Assembly: GCA_029717555.1 (NCBI GenBank)
Contig: JAMDHS010000063.1
Location: 1-64,000 of the forward strand
Direction of reading: 5' to 3'
Source: Peribolospora baueri
Lineage: Eukaryota > Basidiomycota > Peribolosporomycetes > Peribolosporales > Peribolosporaceae
DNA: 64,000 bases
Below are positions 1 to 11,897 of the stretch, piece by piece. The notes under the pieces are model-generated. The model was not told the DNA's origin. It did no database searches and saw only the letters and a program-made list of their open reading frames with translations. Every line of letters begins with the position of its first letter. Position 1 is the first letter of the stretch. A program made the position numbers and the translations under genes.

Positions 1-886
1 CCGAGCGGGTGGTCATGACCGCCCAGAACATGTTCCAGTTCTGGATGATCAAATCCTTGTGGCTATGCCGCTCTTCGACTGGGGTTTCGTCGCTTTTGCT
101 GAGGTTCAACTCAGATCTGAGGCTGTTCGCCGTGGAGCGGAGACCTCGTGAGTCGAGGTATTGAAGGATGGTCTCGTCGATGTCGCTTAGAAGAAGGAAT
201 ACGAAGGAGAGAAGGGTCGGTCAGAGTTGAACGCAGAGAATGCTCCACCAACGTTCCACACCTGTACGTGGGCATGACGAAAGGTCTCACATTTGACCGG
301 CCTGCCGATGTAGGGTCCGCGACGCCTCCGATACCTTCCTCACCTGTCTCGGCGGCTGTCCGTCGACCGCCTCTTCCTGCTCTCCACCGTCTCTGCTGCC
401 ACTCTGGAGAAGAGGGGGAGCCACCGTGGCGTCGGTATGGGCCCGCTTTCTCTTCGAGCCGCTCTGGTTCCCACCCGCGCCCTGGGAGCTTTGATGCGCG
501 GCCAAGTCGCTGTGGCGACGCTCCTGTGCCATCGAGGGGCCGGCCGTCTGAGGCGCCTCGCCAACTCCGGGGGTGCTTTTACATCGTGCCAACCCAGGTT
601 TGCCCCCCCTGGTTCCCCTGCTTCCGGCTACCCCCTTGGCGCAGCTGCGCTCGCCCTTCGGCGTCGAGCGGCTTTGGCAGGCGAATGCGACACCTGGGTT
701 TCGTTGGCCGGCGGAGCTGAAGAAGCAGGTTGTTGCGCAGGAGGCTCGGGGAGAGCCGGCGAAGGCTGGCGGACAAAGGCGGAGGGAGGGAGCCGTGGAT
801 GGTGGGAGAGGGGCATCGCTTCCACTGGGTTCGAAGCCTCCGAGGTAAGAGAAATCGGAACCAAGCCCGGAAAATGAGCCGTCCAT
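1..886 (-). CDS. LisH-domain transcriptional regulator, N-terminal part (cut by window edge)
   Basis: Two exons are visible: 291-886 and 1-185, joined by a 105 nt GT-AG intron (donor GTGAGA at 290, acceptor CTAAG at 187-186); the gene runs off the left edge. Exon 2 encodes a LisH helix pair (ILQYLDSRGLRSTANSLRSE) followed by an NWNMFWAVM segment, the layout of the LisH-plus-tryptophan region in Flo8, SSBP and LEUNIG-type regulators (LUFS domain). LisH domains mediate dimerisation. Exon 1 is low-complexity with a basic KRKRAH stretch that could be a nuclear signal. The start at 884-886 is the first ATG of the open frame, but the N-terminus is not conserved enough to be sure of it; an extra upstream exon is possible. 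A Flo8/Som1-like morphogenesis factor is the best guess, by inference only. Confidence 0.6.
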
Positions 887-2142
887 GTCGATTTGGGAGG
901 ATGGAGATGCCGGGTGGGCGATGTGGATGGATGGATACTGCTACTCGGCTGGGCACGTATGCGTCACCCAGGACAAAGCAAGGTTGAGCTCACTGAAACC
1001 TTGGAAGAAGAGAAAGGCCGGCGAGGAGAGCAGCGAATATATAGGCGAACGTCCGAGACGTTACAGGAACGCGTGGGGGAGATGTAAGATGAGTGTGCTG
1101 AGACGAGCGGTGCAAAGGCGCTTGGAGGAAACGAGGAGAGGTCTCGGAGAGGTGAAGGTAGTGATGATGGAGAAGAGAAGACATCGAGGGGGAAGCGAGC
1201 GCCATTTTTATATTCCGTGAGCTATCTATGGGAGAGATGGGATGAGGAGTGGAGAGGCCTCACAAAGGACGTGAGTGAGAAAGGTGAGCGCGACGGTGAT
1301 GTGGCCCGTGCGGGCCAAACAGCGAAATGCCTTTCACACGCGCGGCCAACGTGTACGACGGCGAGCGGGTCGACGGTCAAGCTTATCGTCTCGTCAATGC
1401 CGCTGCTCCAGATGCGGCTCACCGTGCGGCTATTAGACGACGGCGACCGGGACCGGAAAACGCTTTGGTGCCCTTGTTCCTTCATCCTTTCCACGCGCAT
1501 CCTCATCTCTTCCGTCACTCACGCGCAACAAAAGACGGCATGTCCAGCTCGCTCCGTGGGCCCTACGATGTGGGGACGAGCAGAGCCGGGAGCAGTTCAT
1601 CCTCCCACCTCATGGGAAAACGCGACAAGCTCGCTCGCGAGGTACATACGAGAAAAAAAAAGGAAAAGAGAAGGGGGTCTGGAGAGAGTGAGAATGCAAT
1701 ACCGTTTTTACGATGTGATTCGAGCGGTGGAGAAGATAATAAGATGGCTCCAAACAACCCCCGGCGATCAATGCAATGCTGCGGCAGAACGTCCCCCCCG
1801 CTCGCGTGGTTAAAGAACGGCTGCAGTCAGGCAAGTCCACTCGGCCCCGACGAAGTCGAAGAGCGACAAAGCGCGACAGAACGACGACGACGATCGGAGG
1901 CGAGACGAGACAAGAAATGCACATTTGCGGATGGGTCTACCGACCGACCCGACGGACGGAACGGGGGACGAGTACTGATACAAGAAATTACGCGGATAAA
2001 GGAGGAACGGGAGAGCATGCAGGACATGGTACGACAAAATTGAGAGAGGGAAAGAGAGCCTTGGGGCATGGGAGGAAGAAAAGGAAACGGGATAAAGGGG
2101 CGATCCAGACAGACGCGCGCCAGGCCTCCCCCTAGTCCCGCG
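887..2142. other. Intergenic, between the LisH gene 5' end and the SNT2-like 3' end
   Basis: About 1.26 kb between two minus-strand genes. It should hold the LisH gene promoter and the 3' flank of the SNT2-like gene. Several open frames overlap here on both strands, but none shows a domain or consistent splice sites. I see no RNA gene. Confidence 0.5.
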
Positions 2143-2366
2143 TCAAGCGTTCTTGTCATCGCTCGAGTAAAAGTATGGCCGACACTGGTTACAGCACACG
2201 CCTTCCGGCCGAGGCGGCGCCGTTGCGCCCTCCACGTTCGTCATGGTTACGTCTTCATCCACGGCACCGACGACGGCGGCCACAGTCACCTCTGGGCCCG
2301 CCACCGTCCCTTCTTTGTCTTCCTCCCCGCGCCCCGCCGTCCGTCCCGCGTCCTCTTTCCCTGACA

Positions 2367-2399
<33 letters not shown>

Positions 2400-5300
2400 G
2401 CACCGGCCACCAGAAGGGCGAAAAGGCCGTCTCGCAATGCAGACAACGCGGGTGCCGGTGCTGATGCTGGTGCTCCTCCGCTTCCGAATACGCGCCCCGA
2501 CCATCCGGATCGGGCTTCAACGCCAGCTGCTGGTGTGACGCGCCCACCGCAGACGCAGAGCCATTAGCGGCCGCATAGCTGGCGAGTACGGGCAAGGGCG
2601 TCGCAGTCTCCCGGTCAGACTTGGACGTCGTCGAGGCGGCAACCGTGCCCATCGCGGAGCCCACGCCCGAGGCCGCGTCGAAGCGTTTGGCCTTACGCAA
2701 GAGAGCGTACGTGTCACCGGCGTTGGAGGTGGCCGGCGTGGCGAGTTTGCGCGTTTGGACGTAGGTTTGCAGGGCCGTCTGCCGAGGTAAGATGGGAGGC
2801 GCGATGACCGGCCAGTTCGATATCAGCTTGGCCGGCTCACGACAGACCTCCGTCCGTCCGTCCATCGACGAGACTGAAAGTGCGACGAGAAACCGAGTCC
2901 GACTCCGAACTCACCATGCCAGTGGCCGGGTCCACCTCTGCAAAGTCATAAATCGTCTTCGCCTTCAACAGGTCCTTGTGATTTTTGCACCAGACCAGCG
3001 CGCTCATATGCCCGGACTCATCCTTGAAAGTGCTCGTTGCAACAACGTCCCGTCGGCTGCTCTTCACGGGTTGGATCTCAAAACCAAAGGTGTAGCCTGG
3101 CGCTTGGAAGGCGCACGAGAGGTGGAAGGGCATCCGGCAGTCGGCGCAGAACGAGCAGGCGCCTCCTTGCCGATGACATATTGTGCACTCCTGTAGTGCG
3201 ACGCAAGGGCCGACAACATATTGCACGGTCAGCTAAGGAGCGCCCATCTATCGGAGGCATCATACGGCCCGGCCGTGGAGAGGTTGGTGGAGCGGGACAC
3301 TCACCGCCGACCACCGATACGGAGGCAAACTGGAAACCCCCTCGACGATTTTGAGCCTCTCCGCGTCGCTGAAGACGACCTCTGGCGTCCAAACCGCGCA
3401 GATGACGTGCGTCCAATTGTTGCCTTCCGTAGGCTTGAGCGCGTCGAGAGCATGGAAGGGCGACGACGATTGGGTCGACTGCACTGGGCTGGGAGCTTCC
3501 TTGCGTTGGCCCGGAGCTGACGGCAGAAAGGCCGGGAGGACGGTTAACGGCGGTGGGCAGAGGATGCATCGGGGGATCTGGTGACGTGTTGGTTGGTTGG
3601 TTGGTTGGTTGGGGGGGTTAGGTAAGGAGGAAGCGGAGGCCGCGTTAGCCGTGCGCCCGTCCAGGCGTCTTCGGGTCGGCCACTGAGAGCACTCACCAAC
3701 GCCGACGCGAGCGTCTCCTCGTTCGCGCACGCCTCGCACTTCCAATCGGCCGAGGCCAGATCATCAAATGAAAGTCCGTAGCAGCCTGGCCGAGGGCGGG
3801 GCGGGGATGCAAAACAAATTCAGTACGAACGCGACGCGATGCGATGCGACAGCAGCAGCGCCAAGTGGGTCAGGCTCTTGTCGAAACGGGCCTTACCAGC
3901 ATGAGCGGCGAGTGAACATCGAGAGCACTGCGCGAGGCGTCGTTTCGGCTCCGTCTTTCGACAGAGGGCGCACTTTATCGCCGCCGGTGCGGGGACGATC
4001 GGACTGGGCGCAGACGGCGGAGTGGACGTCTGAGGTGCGCAGTCGGGGATGTGGCGAGGCGTTTTAAGAGCGTGGGACGAGGATCGGCGAGCGTCGGTCA
4101 GAGAGAGGATGATGCCCACCGAAAACGTCGTGCACATGCTTACCGGCTCCGCTTCTTTCACCTTCTCCTCTCTTCTCGTCGCTCTCAGCTTCTTGACAGG
4201 TGGCGGTGCAGAAGCGGCAGAAGCAGCGTTGGCGGCGGAAGTGGAAGCGGAAGCGGCGGCGTTGGCGGCGGCCTCTTCTGCAGAATCAAAGCGGGCAGAC
4301 GTAAGAAGGAAGGCGCTCCGTCCCCGCCGTTGTCCGAGAGACGCCCACTCACCCGCCGCCCGGGCGGCCTTCTTGGCCTCGGCCATCGGGCTCTTGGTGG
4401 CATACTTCCTCCAATAGACGCCACACTCGTCGCACAGAGCGGGACCGGAAAAGTTATGCGGTGCCTTCCACCATACGGGCGAGACGTTGGCGGCGCAGAT
4501 CGCGCACGTCGACTGGCCCTTTTGCGGCGACGGACTGAGCGTGGAGCGCGCTGAGGAGAACTCTTTCTCGGCCTTGGCCGTCGAGGAAGGCGACGACGGA
4601 GCCCCATTCGACTTGCTCCCCGAGCGACCTTTCTTGGCTCCCGCCCGCATGGCCGCCCAACTCTCTTTGAGCCGGTTGCTAAGAGGGAGGGCCAAGAGCG
4701 AGGAGGACGAGGAGGTGGTTGAGCGCATGGTTCAAACAGAAAGAAAATGAGGAAAGGGAAAGATAAGAGAGAGAGACCAGACGCACGTTTTCCAAGCGTG
4801 AAAGAACCGAACGATCTCCGCGGGCGTCTTGGTCGGCACGCGCTTCTTGAGCTCTTGCATCTCAGCGCCGTAAGCCTTGACGACCTCTTCGAACAGACGA
4901 ATCTCCTTGAGCGACCAGTCGACAATGCGCAGGTCCGCCGGGGTGTACTTGGCGAGGTCCATGAGCGCCGGCGCGTCTTGACCTCGATGCTTTGTGAGCG
5001 CGGCCAGGGCGGCGTTCATGAGGTCGACATTGTAAGACGGCACGGAGGGAAAGAGATTTGCAGCCTCTCGCATATACAGATCGACTGTGCGGATGGGCGG
5101 AAACGGTCGAAACAACATTATGCGTCAGCGACGGACACGCACGCTGCACACGGCAGAGCGGTCCGCAACGAGTCGCCCGTTCTACTCACGATCCGTTCCG
5201 CCCTGAAGCGTCGTGGTGGGCAGAAAGATGGGCTCGACGGCATCGTCGGAACCTCGGTTGATGGGAATCGAAGGCGTCGAAGATGCTGTCGAATAAATAA

Positions 5301-7894
5301 AAAAAACAAAGACAGCAAAGTCAGCACTGGATCGCCGTACAGACATGGTAAACCGACCAGATCTGCACACCGAATCGAGCGAACCAGACTCACCTGTGCG
5401 CACCGGCGTGCCATCCCTTCCCCTCTTCAAACCTCCCCTCTCCTTGCCCCTGAATTTTCTCACCTCTACCTTCTCCGGCGCAGCGACAGCGACGGGTGGG
5501 GTCGGCGTCTCCTTCTTCTCCTTGTCCTCCTCGTTCCCTTCCTCTAGTGCCTCGTTCGCTCCCTTCACCACGGCGGCAGCTTCGGCCTTTTGCTGCTCCA
5601 GTTGCTCCTCCCAGGTGGGCAGGGTGACCTGGTATTTGGGACCTTGTCGGGTAGTGGCTCGAGGGTAGATGGAATCGTGCGCGTCCAGCACGTCCATCGC
5701 CTCGGTGTGGAGACCAAAATACCTGTACGGCCACATGTTAAAGCACCGAAGTTCGGGCAGCACGGGTCCGGCGGTGGAAGGCGGAGCAGAAGGCGAGCCG
5801 ACGTCGGAGGAGAGGTCGGAAGATGAAGGGGTGGGGGCTTTTTCTTTGCTCCGCGAGGCATGTCCTCCTCGTCCACCTGCTCAGAAAGAAGGGAGGGAAT
5901 ATCACAGAAAGAAATATAAGATAGGGTGTAATGGCTCATACGACGACGCGAAACAAAGTGGATCGACGACAACGCACCCCGACCGGCTTTAGCTCCTCTG
6001 GCGGGCTTGGCGCTCGCCGCGCGAACCTTGGAAACCTCGCCTCCGTTGGGCCTGCTGCCCGTCGAGCTGTGAGAGGCAGAGAGGGTGCCTCCTCCGCTGG
6101 GGACGAGGTGATCCTCGACGTCGTCGGCGTGTCGCTTGGAGCAAGGTGCGCACGTCCAGGAGTAGCCTTTGGAGGGCTTGGAGGTGAGCGGCGGGGTGAG
6201 GCAGCGCATGTGAAATGACTGCTTGCAGGTGTCACATCGCACGGACTCGGCACTGAAGGGAATGAAGGAAAAAGCAGAGCGGAAGAGTCAGGATGAGGCA
6301 ATGACAGGACTCTCGGACGTGACGAGGACGAAGAGAAAGTGGAGAGAGGGGCGGAGAAGGAAACACAGACGACCGACGAACGGATAAATGGGGCGGAAAA
6401 AACAAACAAAAGAAATATGAAGAAGAAGAAGAAGAAGAAAAGAGGAAACGTGGCAAGAGAGGCGAGCGATATCGACGCTGTGCCAATGGACAGCAGACAA
6501 CCGTCGGAGGGAGGAGGAGTCATGACGATCGTCGGAGGGAGGAATCATGACAACAGGGAAGGGAGGGAACCAAGAGACAGGGCGAACGACGAATGACGAA
6601 AGAGGAAGGGAGGGTCTGAGAAGGAGAGTAAAGAGAAAGGGACGACGGCAGGCGAACTGGACACAAAAAGTCGACAAGAAAGGACTTTAGAGGCGACGAG
6701 AAGAAAAAGAAGGGGAGGGAGGGAACCAAGAGACAGGGCGAACAACGAACGGCGAAAAAGGAAGGCGGAAGGAAGCATCTGAGAAGGGGAGCAAAGAAGA
6801 AGGGACGAGGGGCAGAGTAGGAAAGACGAACTGGACACCAAAAAGTCGACAAAGAAAGGAGGGCTAGGAAGAGGAGAGAGGACGGGGACGAAGGAAAAAA
6901 AAAAAAAAGGCAACGAGGAAGGAAGAAAAAGGAGGAACGGCGATGAAAAGACGGACGGATGGAGGGCTCACCTGGCGGCCCATCGGTGACAGATGTTGCA
7001 GCCCCTAAGAGAGTCGGTCAAGTCGGCGGCCATGCCGACCTCTGCGAGGACGTAAGAGTACCTCTTGCGGAGGCACTCGAGCGCCTCGGCGGGCGCGTTT
7101 CGGAGGCGGTCGGTAGGGATGACGTCGTAAAAACGATGGATGTAGCGGTCGTACATCTGGCAGAACAGAAAGTGGTCTTCCCTACTCCTCCAGGCGGCCA
7201 GGGCTTCTCTGCCGACGGCCGTGTTGGGGCCCGGGGGAGCGCCCCAGCGAGGGCCGGAGAGGGCAGCGACGACCTCGTCGCGGTGCTTGACGACGCACTT
7301 GCCCCGTATGTTCGACAGCGGGACGAGGTCGGCGTGCATGGTGGCGATGAGCATGCGGGCGTCAGCACCGAACCGATGGGAGATGTCCCGGTTGCGAAAG
7401 TAGAAGTTTGCACGGATTTGGAGGGTGCCGCCGGAGGTGGAGGCGTAGTGGGACTGGTAGGCTCCTTGGCCTTCTCCGCCGTCGGCGGCTGAAGGGGAAG
7501 AGAGGAGAACGGAGGGGTTGGAAGAGGCAGAAGGGTCGGAATAAGACGAGGCGACGTTGTTCGGAGCGGCCATGACGAATTCCATGACGCGAGCGATGAT
7601 ATACGGCTCGCCCTGACCGGGGGCCCATGGCGGGGAGATGTAAACGTGGTCTGGGATGCGAAGGGGAGGAGAAGGAGGAAAGGAAAACAAAAAAGAAAAG
7701 GGAAAATGTTAGAAAGGGCATCCGGTGAGCGGTCGGAGGGACGAAGTGGGAAAAAGAGAAGAAAAGGAGAGAGAAGGAAAGGGACCGAGGGGGCTCAACT
7801 CACCATTGATGCCCACCCTCTCGCCGCTTCCGATGATGATGTGGTCGACCGGGGGGTTGCGCGAAGCGCTCTGTCCGGCGCTCGCGGCGACCAT
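2143..7894 (-). CDS. SNT2: Snt2-like chromatin regulator (BAH-PHD-ELM2-SANT-GATA-PHD-ePHD)
   Basis: Thirteen exons: 7804-7894, 6972-7650, 5978-6252, 5394-5876, 5190-5285, 4787-5084, 4353-4678, 4144-4277, 3897-4029, 3697-3785, 3305-3577, 2915-3190, 2143-2778; 3,789 nt, 1,262 aa, phase kept throughout. Domains in order: BAH from about residue 30 (starts NDHVYI); PHD at about 249-300 (CNIC...CDTC...HMRC...CAPC) split by a 719 nt intron; ELM2 at about 386-440 (GPKYQVTLP); SANT at about 590-640 (VDWSLKEIRLFEEVV); GATA-type finger at about 699-725 (CAIC...CDEC); second PHD at about 814-865; extended PHD at about 869-1035; and a C-terminal Cys-pair region (CLHC...CNQC). This is the order of fungal Snt2, the subunit of the Snt2/Ecm5/Rpd3 (Snt2C) or Lid2 complex, which reads histone modifications and recruits deacetylase in stress responses. 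The start is the first ATG before BAH. The family call is firm; complex membership is inferred. Confidence 0.92.
6561..6860. repeat. Imperfect tandem duplication inside the long SNT2 intron
   Basis: Two copies, about 6561-6684 and about 6717-6860, begin with gggagggaaccaagagacag and end with an actggacac...aaaagtcgac block. They lie in the 719 nt intron (6253-6971) that splits the first PHD finger. The copies differ by substitutions and a roughly 20 nt length change. The surrounding sequence is strongly purine-rich on the plus strand, that is, pyrimidine-rich on the transcribed sense strand. Confidence 0.8.
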
Positions 7895-8324
7895 GTCGGT
7901 CAGTCAGAGTAGGTAGGGGCGGGGGAAGGGAGGCGGGTGTGTGGCGTATAGCGGTGTGAGGATGCGAGGGGGATGGGAAGGACTAAGTACAAGGAGGCAG
8001 GGGAGGGCGGAGGAGAGGGAGGATTTGAATTGGACTGGGTGTTCGGTGGGAGGGGTGAGGAAAGAGGGAAAGGGAAGAGGAAGAGGAAGAAGGGCGGGGC
8101 GAAGGGGACGGGAGACCGGACGGGTGCGTCGGTGTCAGGCCGAGCCCGAGCCGGAGAGGGAGGGGGAAGCGGGTGCGGAGGTAAATAGCGGGTGGACGAG
8201 GGAGGGAGGAGGGAGAAGAGGCGGCGCGAGGGGGAGGAGGGAGGGATGGGAGGAGTGCGATAGGGAGAGGGAGGGGGGTAGGAAAAGGAAGAGGAAGGAG
8301 GGAGAAGGAGAGGAGGGAAGACGA

Positions 8325-8589
8325 TGGTGGTGGTGGTGGTGGTGTTGGTGGTAGTGGGGAGGACGGCGTGGAGGGAGAAGGGAGGGAAGGAATGGCGGAG
8401 GCAAGCGAAGGTTCTTCTCTTTTTCTCTTCTCTACTTGACTCTATTCGGGCTGGCTGGAGGTGTCTGTGTCTGTCTGTAATCGGCGGGCGGTGTCGGAGG
8501 TCGGAGGAGAGGGAGGAGGGAAGGACGAAGGCGTGGAGGAAGGATATACGGAGGGAGCGGCGGTGGTGGTGGTGGTGGTGGTGGTGGTT
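8325..8589. repeat. Two GGT/GTG trinucleotide microsatellites
   Basis: Perfect or near-perfect GGT repeats at 8325-8346 and 8561-8589, separated by non-repeat sequence, in the putative 5' region of the SNT2-like gene. A third trinucleotide tract (GAC/ACG) follows at about 8681-8720. They read as CCA/ACC on the SNT2 sense strand. Confidence 0.85.
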
Positions 8590-8852
8590 CGGGTTGGACG
8601 TGTTAAGGAGGTTGGTGTTGTTGTAGGTGCGGCTGGAGTGTTGGAAGGAATCTCAAGAGAGAGGGGATGGAAGGAACAACGACGACGATGATATTAACGA
8701 CGACGACGACGACGACGACACTGGCTTGGCTTGGCTTGACTTGGATTGACGCAGAACGAATGAACGAACGAACAACTGACTACGCTCTTCTCCCATCCAC
8801 CACCACCGCCTCCGCTTCTTCTCGCTCGCCCGCTCGCCCGCCGGTCGGCCGA

Positions 8853-8955
8853 CGGACGGACAGGACAGGACGGGACAGAAGAGGACAGGACAAGACAATA
8901 CAGGACAATACAGGACAACACAAAACAACACAACACAGGACATGACATGACAGGA
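8853..8955. repeat. Degenerate GACAG pentanucleotide array
   Basis: About 100 bp of GACAG, GACAA and GGACA units, decaying to ACAAC near the end, on the plus strand. The unit also recurs singly in other intergenic spots of the window (near 9530-9545, 9690, 10050 and 18030-18070). Confidence 0.85.
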
Positions 8956-11025
8956 AGGCGACCGTCGGGATCGATCGCATTGCCCTTCTCTTTCTCTCCC
9001 GCCCACTCCGTCGTCTCCTCTCTTCTCTCCGTCCGACGCCCGTGCGCCGCCGACGTCTTTGCTCCGTCGGGGACGAGCGCCGGGGGCAAGATGGAGGGAG
9101 GGAGGGAGGGAGGGATGGAACGGAGGGACGGAACGTCGGCTTGTGCGTGTCTGATCGCCGACCGAGGCAGACTAAAACATAAATAAGGAAGGAAGGAGGA
9201 GTGGCTACTGCAGCGCAGACGGCCGACCGGCTGGCTTGGCTTGTTCCAACAACGCTGGCTGGGCTGGCTGACTAGCTGTCGCCCTCCCCTCTCTCCGTCC
9301 GTCACCTGCCATTCGGAGCGAAAGCAAAGAAACGATGGACTTGCCTGCTTCGAGACTGGCTAGCCAGGCCTATGCCAGGCACTCTATCGTACGTACATAA
9401 CATACGACCTTTCTCGGCCATGTCTCACTTGCGCATGCGAGCTGGCATACCACGCAAGTGAGTAGCCGCCAAGTATAGCGAGTAGTAAGTAGTAGTAAGT
9501 AGTACATTTGTGCTCCTGAGAGAGAAAGAGAGACAGACAGACAACAGACAAAAGCGCTTTCGGGCCGACGTCTGCCCCTGTCCGGCTCCCACCCGTGCGC
9601 GCGGCCGGCATACATGAAGCGCACATGAAGTGGACATGAAAGCGACATGGAGTCGACATCGACGGCGGCCGGCCAACGTGGACGACAGACAGACAGACGG
9701 GTAGACGGGGCTTGTTGAGCAAGGACGGCGAGTTATGAGATTATGAATATGTACGTGCGAATTCGAGCTAGTGGGGCCGAGCCGGCGATCGCCTCCTCTT
9801 GCTTTTGTTAGACGCCGCCTGCTCGCAACCGCAACCGCCATGACACGGCCGTCTTGTCTCGTCTCGTCTCGTCTCAGACAGACGCCTGGCTCGTTCGTTC
9901 CGGCCCTCGTCGTTACCTTCACTGCCGTCGCTGTCGTCGTCGTCGTCGTCGTCGATGCCGCTGTGGCCAGCCGCCGGGGTCGACGCCGGCTCCGATCACC
10001 GCCCCCCGTTCCGTTCGACGCCCGTCCGACAACTCCCGGGACGATAGAAGACAGACAGACAGAAAGACAGGACGAGATGGATCAGCGGACCTCCCTTGCC
10101 CGCCTCTCTTCCTTACCGCGGTCGCAAACCATCTATCTATCTCATCGCCCCGCATATACGCGTACGCACATGTTTCTTGCGTCCTAACGCACCTCGCTCC
10201 GCACCAGTACGCGCGTATGCATAACCGACGTATAATAATACATAACAGTAAACAGTAGAGTACGTGGACGCCGCTCGTACTCGTCCGAGTATACATAAAG
10301 AACACCGCGACCGCAACGGGAAGGCAGGCGGGCGGAACGGATGCAAGGCCATGCCGAGGCAGCGTCTCCGACCCTTGCTTAGGGCGGAAGGAAAGGAGAA
10401 GAAAGGAAAAAGGAGTCGTGGCGGCGCGAGGCTCGCACAGATCGTGTCGTGTGTGGTGGTCCCGTCATATCAGCGCGGAAAAAAACACGTCCGGTCGATT
10501 ACACGACGGTGAAGACGTACAGTATATATACAACATGCACGGGCCATGTGCGTCGTCGTCGTCGTCGTCGTTGTCGCAGCGCACTCCAGCCGAGTCCTCG
10601 TAAAAGTCGGTAAGCAAGTCGCCACGTCCCCGGCAGGAAACCAATATACCCGCAGTTCGCAAGGGGGATGACGAGGATTGTCTTGTGTCTTGCCTCTCAA
10701 ACCTTCCACCTCAGCCACGAGCACGACCTGCCATGCTCCACAAGACAGAAAAAAAAAAAAGAAAGATCGATCGATTTTGACGGAAAAGGCTGCCGGGCGC
10801 CCGACCGACTGACTCTCCCCACTCGTACCTCTCTCGAGCGAGACCAGCACATGCCCTGGCCGCCTTGTGTCCCACGGGCCTTCTTCCCCATTTAATTCTC
10901 GCCCGCGCACAGCTCCGCTTTGTCAGCACAAGCGCAGACGGACGTTCCTCAGGAGGGAGGGGCATGCGGCCGTCTCTTGCTGACTGTTCACCCCGCTCAC
11001 CGCCGCCGACGACGACGACGCTCGG

Positions 11026-11897
11026 ATGTCCAGCGAGCTCGGGACGCGTCCAGAAGCGAGTCGTCTTGTCAGCCTTGGCGAGCAAGGAGACGAACGGCCG
11101 AAAGAGGAGCGACAGCAACAGCAACAGCAACAGCGACCGGATCCCGAAGAGGCGCGCCCAGCGCGCCCAGAGGCCATCGACGAACCGCCGAAGGACGAGG
11201 GGGAAAAGCGGAGTAAAGAAGAGGGCGCAAGGGTGGGTACGGCGAGCAAGCGGGAGGGCGCAAAAGAAGAAGAAGGCGGCGGTGAAAGAGAAAGAGAAAG
11301 GCCTCGCGCTCCGGTTACCGACAGCGGCGCCCGCCCCCACCACCCCCCCAACAACCACAAGCGCATCATCGGCGACCGGCTGATGCGCAGGATTACGCCG
11401 ATCCCTCCGAAGCGGCCTCCGCCGCACACGGTCCGGCAGGACGAGTACAACATCCTCCGTGTGCACCGCTCCTCCCTCTCGCGTTCCAAGCCAGCCCTCG
11501 TCATCGAGCTCGACGACGTAGCGGCGGAAGAGAGGGTCGACGCGGGTCTCTACCGCGACAGGCAGGCGCTCGAGGCAGACATCGTGAAGAGGCTCGTCGT
11601 GGGCACCGTCAAGCATTGGGGCCCGCCTGGCTTGGTGTTCAACGGCAGGCCGGAGGACCTGGCGAGGGTGTATGCGAGGATCGACGGCAAGGACGTCAAG
11701 GCGTTTGGCACCAATGACGGAGGTGGGCGTCGTCTGCTCTCTCTTATCATTCCGACTGCCTTGCTCATCCCCATCATGTCCATGTCTCTTCGCTCCCCCC
11801 AGCGTGGACCACGCTCGGCCAGGTGTGGTGGGTGGAGGGACTGAAAACCGACGACGCCTACTTTGCCCTCGACCTGGCCGACCTGCACTGGCTTTAA
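11026..11897 (+). CDS. Hypothetical protein with a conserved-looking C-terminal domain
   Basis: Not recognised. Two exons, 11026-11722 and 11803-11897, joined by an 80 nt intron (donor GTGGGC, acceptor CCCCCCAG) keep phase and give 263 aa ending at TAA. Residues 1 to about 110 are charged low complexity with a seven-glutamine run; all three frames are open there, so the true 5' end could lie in another frame or an upstream exon. From about residue 118 the sequence is well-ordered: basic (RLMRRITPIPPKRPPPHTV), then ALVIELDDVAAEERVDAGLY, a VKHWGPPGLVFNG segment, and a tryptophan-rich end (GQVWWVEGLKTDDAYFALDL). The intron position inside this ordered part and the clean stop argue for a real gene. 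It is convergent with the RRM gene downstream. No function is proposed. Confidence 0.6.

Larger units (their letters stand above)
7895..11025. other. Gene-poor stretch between SNT2-like gene and hypothetical gene
   Basis: A 3.1 kb stretch holding the SNT2-like promoter/5' UTR (roughly 7895-8700, almost purely purine on the plus strand) and the upstream region of the next plus-strand gene. It is full of microsatellites and GACAG/GACGG-rich repeats. Open frames are short, mutually overlapping and low-complexity; none carries a recognisable domain. Divergent promoter activity is likely but no core promoter element is certain. Confidence 0.5.

Noticed and set aside
8853-8955. GACAG array as a CRISPR-like or satellite element
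   Set aside because: The unit is five bases without spacers, in a fungal genome; it is an ordinary degenerate microsatellite.
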